Source: Streptomyces sp. 2131.1 (GTDB lineage Bacteria; Actinomycetota; Actinomycetes; Streptomycetales; Streptomycetaceae). From it: 64,000 nucleotides of DNA. The stretch lies in the NCBI RefSeq assembly GCF_900105515.1, contig NZ_FNSY01000001.1, positions 1,550,001-1,614,000 of the forward strand. Reading direction: 5' to 3'. A program made the position numbers and the translations under genes. The notes beneath the pieces were generated by a model. The model was given only the letters and a program-made list of their open reading frames with translations. It did not search any database and was not told where the DNA came from. This document shows, one piece after another, positions 25,725 through 34,222 of this stretch (position 1 is the stretch's first letter; each line of letters starts with the position of its first letter).

Positions 25725-27026
25725 TCACGCGTCCCCCGGTCCCGTGGGCAGGTCGCGTCGTGCGCGCAGCGGGCCGGCCAGGAGCAGCAGCGGGGTGACC
25801 GCGAGTCCGGCGGTCAGCAGCCACAGCGTCGGCCGCAGTCCGAGTACCGTGCCGAGCACACCGCCGAGCAGGGAGCCGAACGGGATGGCGCCGAAGCTCG
25901 CCACAGAGACGCAGGCCGTGACGCGGCCGAGGAGCTGCGGCGGGCAGTACCGCTGCCGGAAGGCACCCTGGACCACGTTGGCGAGCACCACACCGAGGGC
26001 GAGCAGGGCGTTGCCCGCCACGAGCGGGGCGAGCATCCAGCCCTTGCCGCCCAACGGGATCAGCAGGCCGAAGGGGGCCGTGCAGGCGGTGGCGACCAGC
26101 AGTCCGCGGGCGGTGCCCCAGCGGGCGGTGACCCGCTTGACACCGAGCGCACCGAGGATGCCGCCGACGCTGCTGGAGGCCATGAGCCAGCCGGTGGCGC
26201 CCTCGGGAACGTCGAGCTGCCGGATCAGGAACACCGGCATGATCGCCTGGTACGCCGTCAGCAGCAGGTTGGTCGCGGTGCCGTAGGCGGTCAGCACCCG
26301 GAGGTAGGGGTCGCGGACGGTGTAGCGCAGGCCCTCGCCGACGTCCTGGCGCAGCGGGGTGCGCTCGGCCGGGGGCTCGGGCAGCTCCTCCCGGCTGCGG
26401 ATGCCGAGCAGGCACAGCGCCGAGACGAGGAAGGTGCAGGCGTTGACGAGCAGTCCGGCGACGGCGCCGAAGCCCTGTGCGAGGAGGCCACCGCCGCCGA
26501 GGCCGGCGACCTGCGCGACCGACTCGCTGCCCTGGAGCCGGGCGTTGGCCTGCTGGAGCCGGCCGCGGTCCACGACCGACGGCAGGTAGACCTTGTAGGA
26601 GATGCCGAAGAAGACCGCGGCCAGGCCGTTGAGGAGGCCGACCACGAGGAGCTGGGCCATGGTGAGCACCCCGAGCCAGGCGGCGACGGGGACGCTGGCG
26701 AGCAGCACGACCGAGGAGGCGTTGCAGATCACCATCAGCGGGCGGCGCCGCATCCGGTCCACCCAGGCGCCGGCCGGCAGGCCGATCAGCAGCCAGGGCA
26801 GCCAGGGCACGGCGGCCAGCACGCCGACCGCGAGCGTGCCGGCGCCCAACGTGACGACGGCGACCAGCGGCATCGCGACGGTGGTGATGTTGATGCCGAC
26901 GCGGTTGGTGGTCTCGCCGAACCACAGCAGGCGGAAGTCGCGGTGCCCGGCGAGGGTCGGGGCCGGGGGCTCCGCGCCCTCCTTCCTCGGCAGCACGTCG
27001 AGGCCGGGTGCGGAATCGGAATGCAT
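25725..27026 (-). CDS. MFS transporter (MFS_3 / enterobactin exporter-like)
   Basis: A 433-residue 12-helix major facilitator. The N-terminus HRDFRLLWFGETTNRVGINITTVAMPLVAV and the loop PAGAWVDRMRRRPLMV (conserved GxxxDRxxRR between helices 2 and 3) are typical of the MFS_3 group that exports siderophores, macrolides and tetracycline-like drugs. The ATG at 27026 follows AGGAAGGGG. The gene is divergent from the AfsR-like regulator (215-bp spacer), so it may be its target, and convergent with the P450. Confidence 0.88.
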   Translation of the reverse strand: MHSDSAPGLDVLPRKEGAEPPAPTLAGHRDFRLLWFGETTNRVGINITTVAMPLVAVVTLGAGTLAVGVLAAVPWLPWLLIGLPAGAWVDRMRRRPLMVICNASSVVLLASVPVAAWLGVLTMAQLLVVGLLNGLAAVFFGISYKVYLPSVVDRGRLQQANARLQGSESVAQVAGLGGGGLLAQGFGAVAGLLVNACTFLVSALCLLGIRSREELPEPPAERTPLRQDVGEGLRYTVRDPYLRVLTAYGTATNLLLTAYQAIMPVFLIRQLDVPEGATGWLMASSSVGGILGALGVKRVTARWGTARGLLVATACTAPFGLLIPLGGKGWMLAPLVAGNALLALGVVLANVVQGAFRQRYCPPQLLGRVTACVSVASFGAIPFGSLLGGVLGTVLGLRPTLWLLTAGLAVTPLLLLAGPLRARRDLPTGPGDA

Positions 27027-27240
27027 CGGTTTCCCCTTCCTCCTCGGTCCCGCCGAATGCCGTGCGGGCCCGTGGCCGGCGGTCGCGCCGGCCACGGGAA
27101 GAGACTGGACGAGGCCGTTCCCGAACCGTTCCCGGCTCGGTACCGCACCCTCGCGCGGAAAGTTAGGATCGCCTCCGCGCGGAACGGACCGATCGGCGGC
27201 AGCCCGATGGCAGCGACGCCCAGGGGGGGTGAGGTCGTCG

Positions 27241-30200
27241 GTGACGGCGGCGCCAGGAGAACGGCTTCGGTTCAATGTCCTCGGCCCCCTTGAGGGATGG
27301 TCGAGCGGTGTACGGCTGAGACTCGGCGGTGCCATTCAGGAACGCGTCCTGACCGCTCTGCTGCTCGCCCCCGGAAGGGTGCTTCCGGTCGCTCGGCTGG
27401 TCGCGGCGGCCTGGGACGGGGACCCGCCGGCCACGGCGTCCCACCAGGTCCGCAAGGCCGTCGCGGACCTGCGCAAACGCATACCCGGCGGCACGGACGT
27501 CCTGCTCACCGACGGGCCCGGCTACCGCCTGGTGCTGGAGGAGGACCAGAGCGACCTGGCCGAATTCGGCATGCTCGTCCGGAAGGCGAAGACCGCCGTG
27601 GCCGCACAACGGCTTTCCGAGGCGGCCGTGATCCTGCGCTCCGCGCTGACGCTGTGGCGGGGCCCGGTCCTCTCGGGTGCCGGAGGGCCGGTCATCGAGG
27701 CCGCAGCAGCGGCCATCGACGAACGCCGGCTGGGGGTCTGGGAGGAGTACATCGCCCTGCGCCTCTCACTCGGCGAATCCGCCGAACTGATACCTGACCT
27801 GCGGACGTTGACGTCGCAGCACCCGTTTCGGGAGACCCTGCGGGGCCAGTTGATGCTGGCGCTGTACCGGTCCGGACGGCAGGCCGAGGCGCTGGAGGAG
27901 TACGGCAGGGTACGGGAGCTGCTCGCCGGGGAACTCGGCGTCGACCCGGGACCGCAGCTCGCCAGGCTCTACGAGGGCATCCTGCGCGAGAGCCCGGAAC
28001 TGGACGGCCCCGGGCCCGCCGCGCCGATGCCGAGCGAAGCCGCCCCGCACCCGGCCGGGCCGCCGTGCACCCTGCCCCACGACCTCGCGGACTTCACCGG
28101 CCGCGAGGCGGAGCTGGCCGAACTGCTGCACGGGGCGGCCCGCCGGGGCGGTCAGGGCCCCCGGATCGTGGCGGTCGACGGCATGGGCGGCAGCGGCAAG
28201 ACCTCGCTGGCGGTGCGGGCCGCCTACCGGCTCGTCGGCGAGTACCCGGACGGCCGGCTCCACGTCGACCTGCGCGGTCACACCCCCGGCGATCGGCCGG
28301 TGTCCGCCGGCACCGCGCTGGAAGGCCTGCTGCGGGCACTCGGCGTGCCCGGGGACCGGATCCCCGAGGACACTGCCGGGCGCACCGCGCTGTGGCGGGC
28401 CACGCTCACCGGGAAGCGGCTGCTGATCCTGCTCGACAACGCGGCCGACGCCGACGAGGTCCGCCCTCTGCTGCCCACGGACAACGGCTGTCTGGTGCTG
28501 CTCACCAGCCGCGGCCGGCTGATCGACCTGGACGGCGTGCACTGGATCTCCCTCGGCGTGATGTCGCCGCGCGAGAGCGCCGCGCTGGTCGCCGAGACCC
28601 TGGGCCGCGAGCGGGTTGCCGCGGAGCCGGAGGCCGCCGCCGAGCTGGCCCGCCTCTGCGATCACTTGCCGCTCGCGCTGCGCATCGCGACCGCCCGGCT
28701 GCGCAACCGGCCGCGCTGGACGCTGGGCCACCTCGTGGAGCGGCTGCGGGACGAGACGCGCAGGCTGGACGAGTTCAGCGCCGGTACGCGCAGCGTCTCC
28801 GCCACCCTGCGCCTGTCGTACGAGGCGCTGGACGGGGAGAGCCGCGTCGCGTTCCGCCTCCTGTCGCTGCACCCGGGCGGCGACATCGACGTGCACGCGG
28901 CGGCGGCGCTGCTCGGCTGCGGCGTCCGGGACGCCGAGGGCGTCCTGGAGCGGCTGCTCGACGTACACCTGCTGCGCCAGCCGGACATCGGGCTGTACTC
29001 CTTCCATGACCTGGTGCGCACCTTCGCGCGCAGCCAGTTCGACGCCGACGGTCCCCGCGGTGAGGAGGCCTCGGCCGCCGTGGAACGGCTGCTCGGCTAC
29101 TACCTCACCGCGGCCGAGACGGCCTGCGACGTCCTCTACCCCGGCCGCCGCCACCGCCCCACCGGCGTCGAGAGGTCCGCGGCGGACCTGCCCGATCTCG
29201 GCGACGCGGAGCGGGCGCGGACCTGGTTCACGCGGGAGCAGGACGCGCTGCTGGCCGCGGTGACCCTGGCCGAGCGGCGAGGCCTGGACCGGTACGTCGT
29301 CTGCCTGAGCCGCAACCTCGCCTTCCAGCTCAACGCCCGCGGGAATCTGGAGGAGTACGGGGCCACCGGACGTGCGTCGGTGGCGGCGGCCAAACGGCTG
29401 GGCGATCTGGCGCTGCTGGGCGTGAGCCTGTCCAACCTCGGGGTCGCCTGCTGGCGGCTGGGCCGGTTCGAGGAGGGGCTGGAGGCGGCGCGGGAGGGCC
29501 GCGACGTCGCCGCCCGGACCGGCGACCGGCACACCGAGGCGCACAGCGAGGGCACCCTCGGCCAGTTCAACAGCCTGCTCGGCAACTTCCCCGAGGCCCT
29601 GACGCACTTGCGGCGGGCCATCGCCTTCGAACGGGAACTGGGCGCCCCGCGCGCCGAGGCGGACAACCTCACGCTGCTCAGCACGCTCTACGAGCAGTGG
29701 GGCCGGTACGAGGAGGCCGAGGCGGCGGCGCTGCGCGCCATCGACCTCCAGGCCGGTCTCGGCCGGTTCGAGAACCAGTTCACCGCCTTCACCGACCTCG
29801 CCTTCGCGTACGCCGGCCTGGGCCGGTGGGAGGACGCGGCCCTCAGCCTCGACCGGGCCCGCGCCCGCCTCGGCCAGGGCGCCGACCCCGGGAACACGGC
29901 GGTGACCCTGGCCCTGTCGGCCGACGTGGACCAGCATCTCGGACGGCCGACACGCGTACCGGACCCGGCGGAGCAGGCGCTGGAGCTGGTGTCGTCGTAC
30001 TCGTCGCCGTTGCGGCGCGCCAAGGTGGAGAACATCGTGGGGCGGCTGCGAGGACGACAGGGTGAGTACGAGGCGGCCCGGGAACTGCACGCCAGTGCGC
30101 TGGAGTCGGCCTCCTCGATGAGGTATCGGATCGAGGAGGCGTACGCACTGAGCGGCCTGGCGGACGTGGCCGACGGGGACACGGACGCCGCCGGCCACCG

Positions 30201-30261
30201 TGCTGCGGCGGAGAAGCTGTTCGAACGGATGGGTGTCGCGCGGGACCGGCGGCGCCGCTGA
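27241..30261 (+). CDS. AfsR-like SARP transcriptional activator (wHTH-BTAD-NB-ARC-TPR)
   Basis: A 1006-residue regulator. Residues 1-95 form the OmpR-type winged helix (FNVLGPLEGWSSGVRLRLGGAIQERVLTALLL), 100-245 the bacterial transcriptional activation domain (TLWRGPVLSGAG; LGVDPGPQLARLYEGIL), 280-560 the NB-ARC ATPase with Walker A GMGGSGKTS near 315 and Walker B LLILLDNAAD near 394, and the rest are TPR repeats. This is the AfsR plan (993 residues in S. coelicolor). It binds direct repeats overlapping promoters of antibiotic genes and is commonly switched by kinase signalling. The GTG at 27241 is preceded by GGGGTGAGG and coincides with the start of homology. The divergent MFS gene is the nearest likely target. 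Confidence 0.9.
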   Translation: MTAAPGERLRFNVLGPLEGWSSGVRLRLGGAIQERVLTALLLAPGRVLPVARLVAAAWDGDPPATASHQVRKAVADLRKRIPGGTDVLLTDGPGYRLVLEEDQSDLAEFGMLVRKAKTAVAAQRLSEAAVILRSALTLWRGPVLSGAGGPVIEAAAAAIDERRLGVWEEYIALRLSLGESAELIPDLRTLTSQHPFRETLRGQLMLALYRSGRQAEALEEYGRVRELLAGELGVDPGPQLARLYEGILRESPELDGPGPAAPMPSEAAPHPAGPPCTLPHDLADFTGREAELAELLHGAARRGGQGPRIVAVDGMGGSGKTSLAVRAAYRLVGEYPDGRLHVDLRGHTPGDRPVSAGTALEGLLRALGVPGDRIPEDTAGRTALWRATLTGKRLLILLDNAADADEVRPLLPTDNGCLVLLTSRGRLIDLDGVHWISLGVMSPRESAALVAETLGRERVAAEPEAAAELARLCDHLPLALRIATARLRNRPRWTLGHLVERLRDETRRLDEFSAGTRSVSATLRLSYEALDGESRVAFRLLSLHPGGDIDVHAAAALLGCGVRDAEGVLERLLDVHLLRQPDIGLYSFHDLVRTFARSQFDADGPRGEEASAAVERLLGYYLTAAETACDVLYPGRRHRPTGVERSAADLPDLGDAERARTWFTREQDALLAAVTLAERRGLDRYVVCLSRNLAFQLNARGNLEEYGATGRASVAAAKRLGDLALLGVSLSNLGVACWRLGRFEEGLEAAREGRDVAARTGDRHTEAHSEGTLGQFNSLLGNFPEALTHLRRAIAFERELGAPRAEADNLTLLSTLYEQWGRYEEAEAAALRAIDLQAGLGRFENQFTAFTDLAFAYAGLGRWEDAALSLDRARARLGQGADPGNTAVTLALSADVDQHLGRPTRVPDPAEQALELVSSYSSPLRRAKVENIVGRLRGRQGEYEAARELHASALESASSMRYRIEEAYALSGLADVADGDTDAAGHRAAAEKLFERMGVARDRRRR

Positions 30262-30478
30262 GCGGGTCCAGGGACCGCCGCCAGCGGGGGGCAGGCCGTG
30301 CCAGGGACCTCGCGGCCCGTGCCGTGGCCAACGCCCCGTCGGATTCCAGGCGGCGCCGAAGCAGGGATCGGCGATCCCTGGATAACCGCGGCCTTCATCC
30401 GGCCCCCGGGCTGCGCGACCGTTGAGGGGCAGGCGGCGGACCGGTCGGTCCGCCGCATCCGATCCGAATGGAGCCACC

Positions 30479-31234
30479 ATGGCCCGCATCGCCCTGATCA
30501 CCGGCGCCAACCGGGGCCTCGGCCGCAGCACCGCCCTGCACCTCGCCGAGGCCGGCACCGACCTGATCCTCACCTACCGCTCGCACGCCGAAGAGGCCGA
30601 GGCCGTCGTGGAGGCCGCCGGGAAGCTGGGCCGCACGGCGGTCGCCCTGCGCCTGGACACCGGGGACACCGCCGAGATCCCCGCCTTCATCGCGCAGGTG
30701 CGCGAGGCCCTGAGCCGGGAATGGGGCCGCGACGACCTCGACATCCTCGTCAACAACGCCGGGCACGGAGTGCACGCGCCGTTCGAGGAGACCACCGAGG
30801 AGCAGTTCGACGGGCTGATGGACGTCCACGTCAAGGGCGTCTTCTTCCTCACCCAGGCCCTGCTGCCCCTGATCAAGGACGGTGGCCGCATCCTCAACGT
30901 CTCCACCGGCCTGACCCGCTTCATCGCCGTGCCGACCGCCGCGTACGCCGCGGCCAAGGGCGCCGTGGAGGTGCTCACCCGCTACCTCGCCAAGGAGCTG
31001 GGGCCGCGCGGCATCGCGGTCAACGCCCTCGCACCGGGTGCCACCGGCACCGACTTCGGCGGCGGCGGGGTCCGCGACGACGAGGGCATGCGCTCCATGC
31101 TGAGCGGTGTCACCGCGATGGGCCGTCCCGGCGAGCCCGACGACATCGGCGCCGCCGCTGCCGCGCTGCTCACCGGGGGCACCTCCTGGATCACGGGGCA
31201 GCGCATCGAGGCGTCGGGCGGCATGCTGCTCTGA
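30479..31234 (+). CDS. short-chain dehydrogenase/reductase
   Basis: A 251-residue classical SDR: TGANRGLG (residues 8-15), DILVNNAGHG, catalytic Ser in NVSTG and YAAAK, and the C-terminal GQRIEASGGMLL. NADPH preference is suggested by the Arg in TYRSHAEEA after the second strand. The ATG at 30479 is the only start giving the full Rossmann strand. It is followed after 83 bp by an XRE-type regulator on the same strand, a pairing commonly seen in actinobacteria where the regulator controls the SDR. Confidence 0.9.
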   Translation: MARIALITGANRGLGRSTALHLAEAGTDLILTYRSHAEEAEAVVEAAGKLGRTAVALRLDTGDTAEIPAFIAQVREALSREWGRDDLDILVNNAGHGVHAPFEETTEEQFDGLMDVHVKGVFFLTQALLPLIKDGGRILNVSTGLTRFIAVPTAAYAAAKGAVEVLTRYLAKELGPRGIAVNALAPGATGTDFGGGGVRDDEGMRSMLSGVTAMGRPGEPDDIGAAAAALLTGGTSWITGQRIEASGGMLL

Positions 31235-31317
31235 GGGGCCGGGCCCGGCCGGGCCCGTACACCTGCACGACCGCGCCCCGGATGTCAGGTACCGGGGCCA
31301 CGAGGGAGACTGGAATC

Positions 31318-32163
31318 GTGGACCGAGCGCAACTCGCGGACTTCCTGCGCACCCGACGCGAAGCCCTGCAACCGGAGGACGTGGGACTGCCCCGCGGACC
31401 GCGCCGCCGCACCCGCGGCCTGCGCCGGGAGGAGGCGGCGGCGCTGAGCGGCATGTCGACCGACTACTACAGCCGCCTGGAGCAGCAGCGCGGGCCGCAG
31501 CCCTCGGAGCCGATGCTCGCCGCGATCGCCCGCGGACTGCGCCTCTCCCTCGCCGAGCGTGACCACCTGTTCCGTATCGCCGGGCACAACACCCCCTCGC
31601 GCCCCGGCAATCTGCGCTCCGACCACATCTCGCCCGGCCTGATGCGCATCCTCGGGCGGCTGGACGACACCCCGGCGCAGGTGGTCAGCGATGTGGCGGA
31701 GACCCTGGCCCAGACACCGGCGGCCACCGCGCTCCTCGGCGACCAGACACAGTTCACCGGACCCGAACGCAGCCTCACGTACCGCTGGTTCACCGATCCC
31801 GCCGCCCGGCTCCTCTACCCGGAGGAGTACCACCCGCTGCACAGCCGCTTCTTCACCTCCGGCCTGCGCGCCGCCTACTCACGACAGGGCACGGGCGGCC
31901 GCGCCGAGCACCTGCGCGACCTCCTGCTGGAACGCAGCCCGGAGTTCGCCATCCTGTGGAGCGCCCACGAGATCGACGTACCGCGCGTGGACCCCAAGCT
32001 GGTCCGCCACCCCGAGCTGGGCGTCCTCACCCTCCAGTGCCAGGTCCTGCTGGACCCGGAACAGAACCAGACACTGCTGGTGTACACCGCCACCCCGGGT
32101 TCGCCGGACGACGAGAAGCTGCGTCTGCTGCCGGTACTGGGAGCACGGAAGGCGGACACCTGA
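31318..32163 (+). CDS. XRE-family regulator with MmyB-like ligand-binding domain
   Basis: A 281-residue regulator. The N-terminal HTH_31 (LRTRREALQPEDVGLPRGPRRRTRGLRREEAAALSGMSTDYYSRLEQQRGPQPSEPML) is typical of the MmyB group, and residues 105-275 match the MmyB-like C-terminal domain, which has a PAS-like fold reported to bind fatty acids. The GTG at 31318 follows GAGGGAGAC. Its position directly after the SDR, same strand, suggests control of that enzyme. Opposite it, the chitinase gene converges with a shared hairpin. Confidence 0.88.
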   Translation: MDRAQLADFLRTRREALQPEDVGLPRGPRRRTRGLRREEAAALSGMSTDYYSRLEQQRGPQPSEPMLAAIARGLRLSLAERDHLFRIAGHNTPSRPGNLRSDHISPGLMRILGRLDDTPAQVVSDVAETLAQTPAATALLGDQTQFTGPERSLTYRWFTDPAARLLYPEEYHPLHSRFFTSGLRAAYSRQGTGGRAEHLRDLLLERSPEFAILWSAHEIDVPRVDPKLVRHPELGVLTLQCQVLLDPEQNQTLLVYTATPGSPDDEKLRLLPVLGARKADT

Positions 32164-32166
32164 CGG

Positions 32167-32209
32167 GGCGACGCGTCCGGCCCCGGCGGACCGGACGCAT
32201 CGCGTCGCC
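32167..32209. terminator. nested hairpin terminator between convergent genes
   Basis: An outer stem GGCGAC (32167-32172) pairs with 32204-32209 and an inner stem GCGTCCGG (32173-32180) pairs with 32191-32198. It lies between the XRE regulator stop and the chitinase stop, with the last base inside the latter's stop codon, so it should serve both strands. Confidence 0.6.
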
Positions 32210-33852
32210 TAGCGGTTCTGCAGGGACTTGACGTTGTTGCCGAAGGACCAGCCCTTCGAGCCGTCCCAGTTGACGGACCACGTCATGAGGCCCTTGAGCG
32301 AGCCGTCGAACGCGTTCCACGCCTGCCCGACCTGGCTGGGCGTCATGTAGCCACCGCCCGCGCCGGGCTGGGCCGGGAGGCCGGGCACCTGCTTGTCGTA
32401 CGGCACCTTGACCGTGGTTCCCTGGATGGTCAGGCCGTTGTTGAGGCAGGTGGTCTGGGCGACGAATCCCTCCACGGTGCCGGCCTGGTACGAGTCGCCC
32501 GAGCAGCCGTACATGCTGCCGTTGTAGTACTGCATGTTGAGCCACCACAGCCGGCCGTTGTCGACGTACTTCTTGATGACCGGCAGGTACGCGCCCCAGA
32601 TGGACCCGTAGGTGACGCTGCCGCCGGTGACGTACGCGGTCTCCGGCGCCATCGTCAGGCCGAAGCCCGCCGGCATCTTGGCGAGCACGCCGTCGATGAT
32701 GCGGATCAGGTTGGACTGGGAGGCGGACAGCGTGCTGATGTTCCCGCTGCCTGACAGGCCGGTCTCGATGTCGATGTCGATCCCGTCGAAGTTGTACTTC
32801 TTGAGAATCGGGACGACCGTCTCGACGAAGCGGTCGGCGACCTTGCTCGACGACAGGTCGATGCCCGCGGCCGCGCCGCCGATGGACATCAGGAGCGTGG
32901 CGCCGTTCGCCTTGGCCTCACACATCTCCGCCGGCGTCGACACCTTCACACCCGCGTCCATGCCGTCCTCCCACAGGACGGTCCCGTCCGAAAGGATCAC
33001 CGGGAAGGCGGCGTTGATGACGTTGTAGCCGTGCTGGGCGATCCGGCTGTCGGTGATGGGGACCCAGCCCATGCCGGGGTGGACACCGTTCGACGCGCCG
33101 TCCCAGTTCTCCCAGTACCCCTGGAGCACCTTGCCGGCAGGCTTGGGCTTCGTGGCACAGGTGGCGTCGCCCGGGGGGTCGGTGGGCGGAGGCGTGGTCG
33201 GCGGGTCGGTGGGCGGCGGTGTCGTCGGCGGGTCGGTGGGCGGCGGTGTGGTGGGCGGGGGCGTCGTGCCACCGGGACCGGTGAGCGACACGTCGTCCGC
33301 GAAGTACGCGGGCGTCCCGTACCAGCCGTGCAGGTAGACCGTCACCGATGTGGTGTTCGCACCCGTGGTGAAGCCGGTGCTCAGCTCGCTGTACGACGCG
33401 GAGTTGGGCGTCCAGGTCTGCGGCTCACTGGTCGCCCCGGTGCCACTGGCGCCGAGGTAGACGTAACTGCCCTGGACGAAGGCGCTCAGCGTGTACTTCG
33501 AGTTGGGCTGCACGCTGACCTTCTGGCTGCACTGGGCGTTGCCGAGCCCGGAAGGCGTGGCCTTCAGCGCGGACGAGCCGGAGTGCGCCGGGCTGCTGAC
33601 GGCCGCACCGGAACCATCGGTGCACGACCAGCCCGAAAGCCCGCTCTCGAACCCGGAGTTGGTCACCAGGTTGGCGGCAGCGGCAGCACCGGCCGATCCG
33701 GAACCGGCCAGAGTGACGCAGGCACCGATGACGGTGGCGGCGCTCAGCCCGGCGATCGTACGGGTCATGACGGTCGAGCTGAGCCGGGCCCGGCCGGCGG
33801 CCGAACGCCCGTCACCCGCCTCGGGGAGAGTCCGAATCCTCCGACGGAACAT
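32209..33852 (-). CDS. secreted GH18 chitinase with carbohydrate-binding module
   Basis: A 547-residue exported endochitinase. The N-terminus has a basic region (MFRRRIR), a hydrophobic core (IAGLSAATVIGACVTLAG) and an SAGAAAA cleavage region. Residues 60-190 are a jelly-roll CBM (NLVTNSGFESGLSGWSC...DDVSLTG), then a Thr/Pro linker of repeated TPPPTDPPT units, then the GH18 barrel. The catalytic DxxDxDxE motif is FDGIDIDIETG with the acid/base Glu363. MTMAPE/QYYNG and the WSVNWD strand are family features. The ATG at 33852 has GGAG 6 bp before it; ATG 33864 is an alternative. A promoter and DasR-like site lie upstream, so GlcNAc-linked control is expected. Confidence 0.93.
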   Translation of the reverse strand: MFRRRIRTLPEAGDGRSAAGRARLSSTVMTRTIAGLSAATVIGACVTLAGSGSAGAAAAANLVTNSGFESGLSGWSCTDGSGAAVSSPAHSGSSALKATPSGLGNAQCSQKVSVQPNSKYTLSAFVQGSYVYLGASGTGATSEPQTWTPNSASYSELSTGFTTGANTTSVTVYLHGWYGTPAYFADDVSLTGPGGTTPPPTTPPPTDPPTTPPPTDPPTTPPPTDPPGDATCATKPKPAGKVLQGYWENWDGASNGVHPGMGWVPITDSRIAQHGYNVINAAFPVILSDGTVLWEDGMDAGVKVSTPAEMCEAKANGATLLMSIGGAAAGIDLSSSKVADRFVETVVPILKKYNFDGIDIDIETGLSGSGNISTLSASQSNLIRIIDGVLAKMPAGFGLTMAPETAYVTGGSVTYGSIWGAYLPVIKKYVDNGRLWWLNMQYYNGSMYGCSGDSYQAGTVEGFVAQTTCLNNGLTIQGTTVKVPYDKQVPGLPAQPGAGGGYMTPSQVGQAWNAFDGSLKGLMTWSVNWDGSKGWSFGNNVKSLQNR

Positions 33853-33957
33853 GCTGTGCTCCATTCTCGCCCCGTGCAGCGGGCGTGGGCGTGCGTGAGG
33901 GGGCGTGGGCGCACGGCCCCGGATGAGCTGGGGAGATGCGGTGCGCCGATCGACGGG

Positions 33958-33986
33958 AGCGTAGAAGCGGGGACCCGGCCAGTCAA
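33958..33986 (-). promoter_or_regulatory. predicted chitinase promoter
   Basis: On the minus strand the -35 TTGACT (33981-33986) and -10 TACGCT (33958-33963) are 17 bp apart, close to the vegetative sigma consensus. The DasR-like element begins 1 bp upstream of the -35, a position where a bound regulator would block or assist polymerase. Confidence 0.7.
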
Positions 33987-33987
33987 T

Positions 33988-33999
33988 AGGTCTGGACCA
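33988..33999 (-). promoter_or_regulatory. chitinase 12-bp element / DasR-responsive site (dre-like)
   Basis: The minus strand reads TGGTCCAGACCT, which equals the 12-bp element described in Streptomyces chitinase promoters such as chi63 and lies within the DasR consensus (ACTGGTCTAGACCACT). It abuts the -35 box. Only one copy is present, whereas chi63-type promoters usually have two. Repression by DasR, relieved by glucosamine-6-phosphate, is the expected logic. Confidence 0.82.
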
Positions 34000-34140
34000 A
34001 AGCCGAACGGCTGCCGGCGGCCCCACTTGACGGAACTTGACAGATCGGCCCCCGCCCGGCGAATCGCTTGAGCGCGGGGCCCGTCCAGTGCGAGGGTGCG
34101 GCCTGTCAGCAGCACCACGCCATGTCCCCGCACACACGGG

Positions 34141-34172
34141 TGCGCCCCTGCGGCACATGCCGCAGGGGCGCA
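34141..34172 (-). terminator. hairpin terminator after the RNA methyltransferase gene
   Basis: A perfect 15-bp stem (34141-34155 with 34158-34172) lies 50 bp beyond the stop of the minus-strand methyltransferase gene at 34223. Confidence 0.7.
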
Positions 34173-34222
34173 TCACGTACACCGACGAGCGGGCCCAATG
34201 GCTCACCCACCCAACCGAAGCA

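Larger units (their letters stand above)
33853..34222. other. chitinase upstream region and uracil-methyltransferase downstream region
   Basis: This 370-bp non-coding stretch has a chitinase promoter and DasR-like element in its left half and a terminator hairpin for the RNA methyltransferase in its right half. I see no gene in it. Confidence 0.6.

Noticed and set aside
26602..27240. Plus-strand extension before the AfsR-like gene
   Set aside because: It is antisense to the MFS gene, lacks a family match, and the SARP domain begins right after GTG 27241 with a ribosome site.
33173..33262. Tandem repeat DNA as a possible CRISPR or minisatellite element
   Set aside because: It encodes the Thr/Pro linker of the chitinase in frame, so the repetition is explained by the protein.
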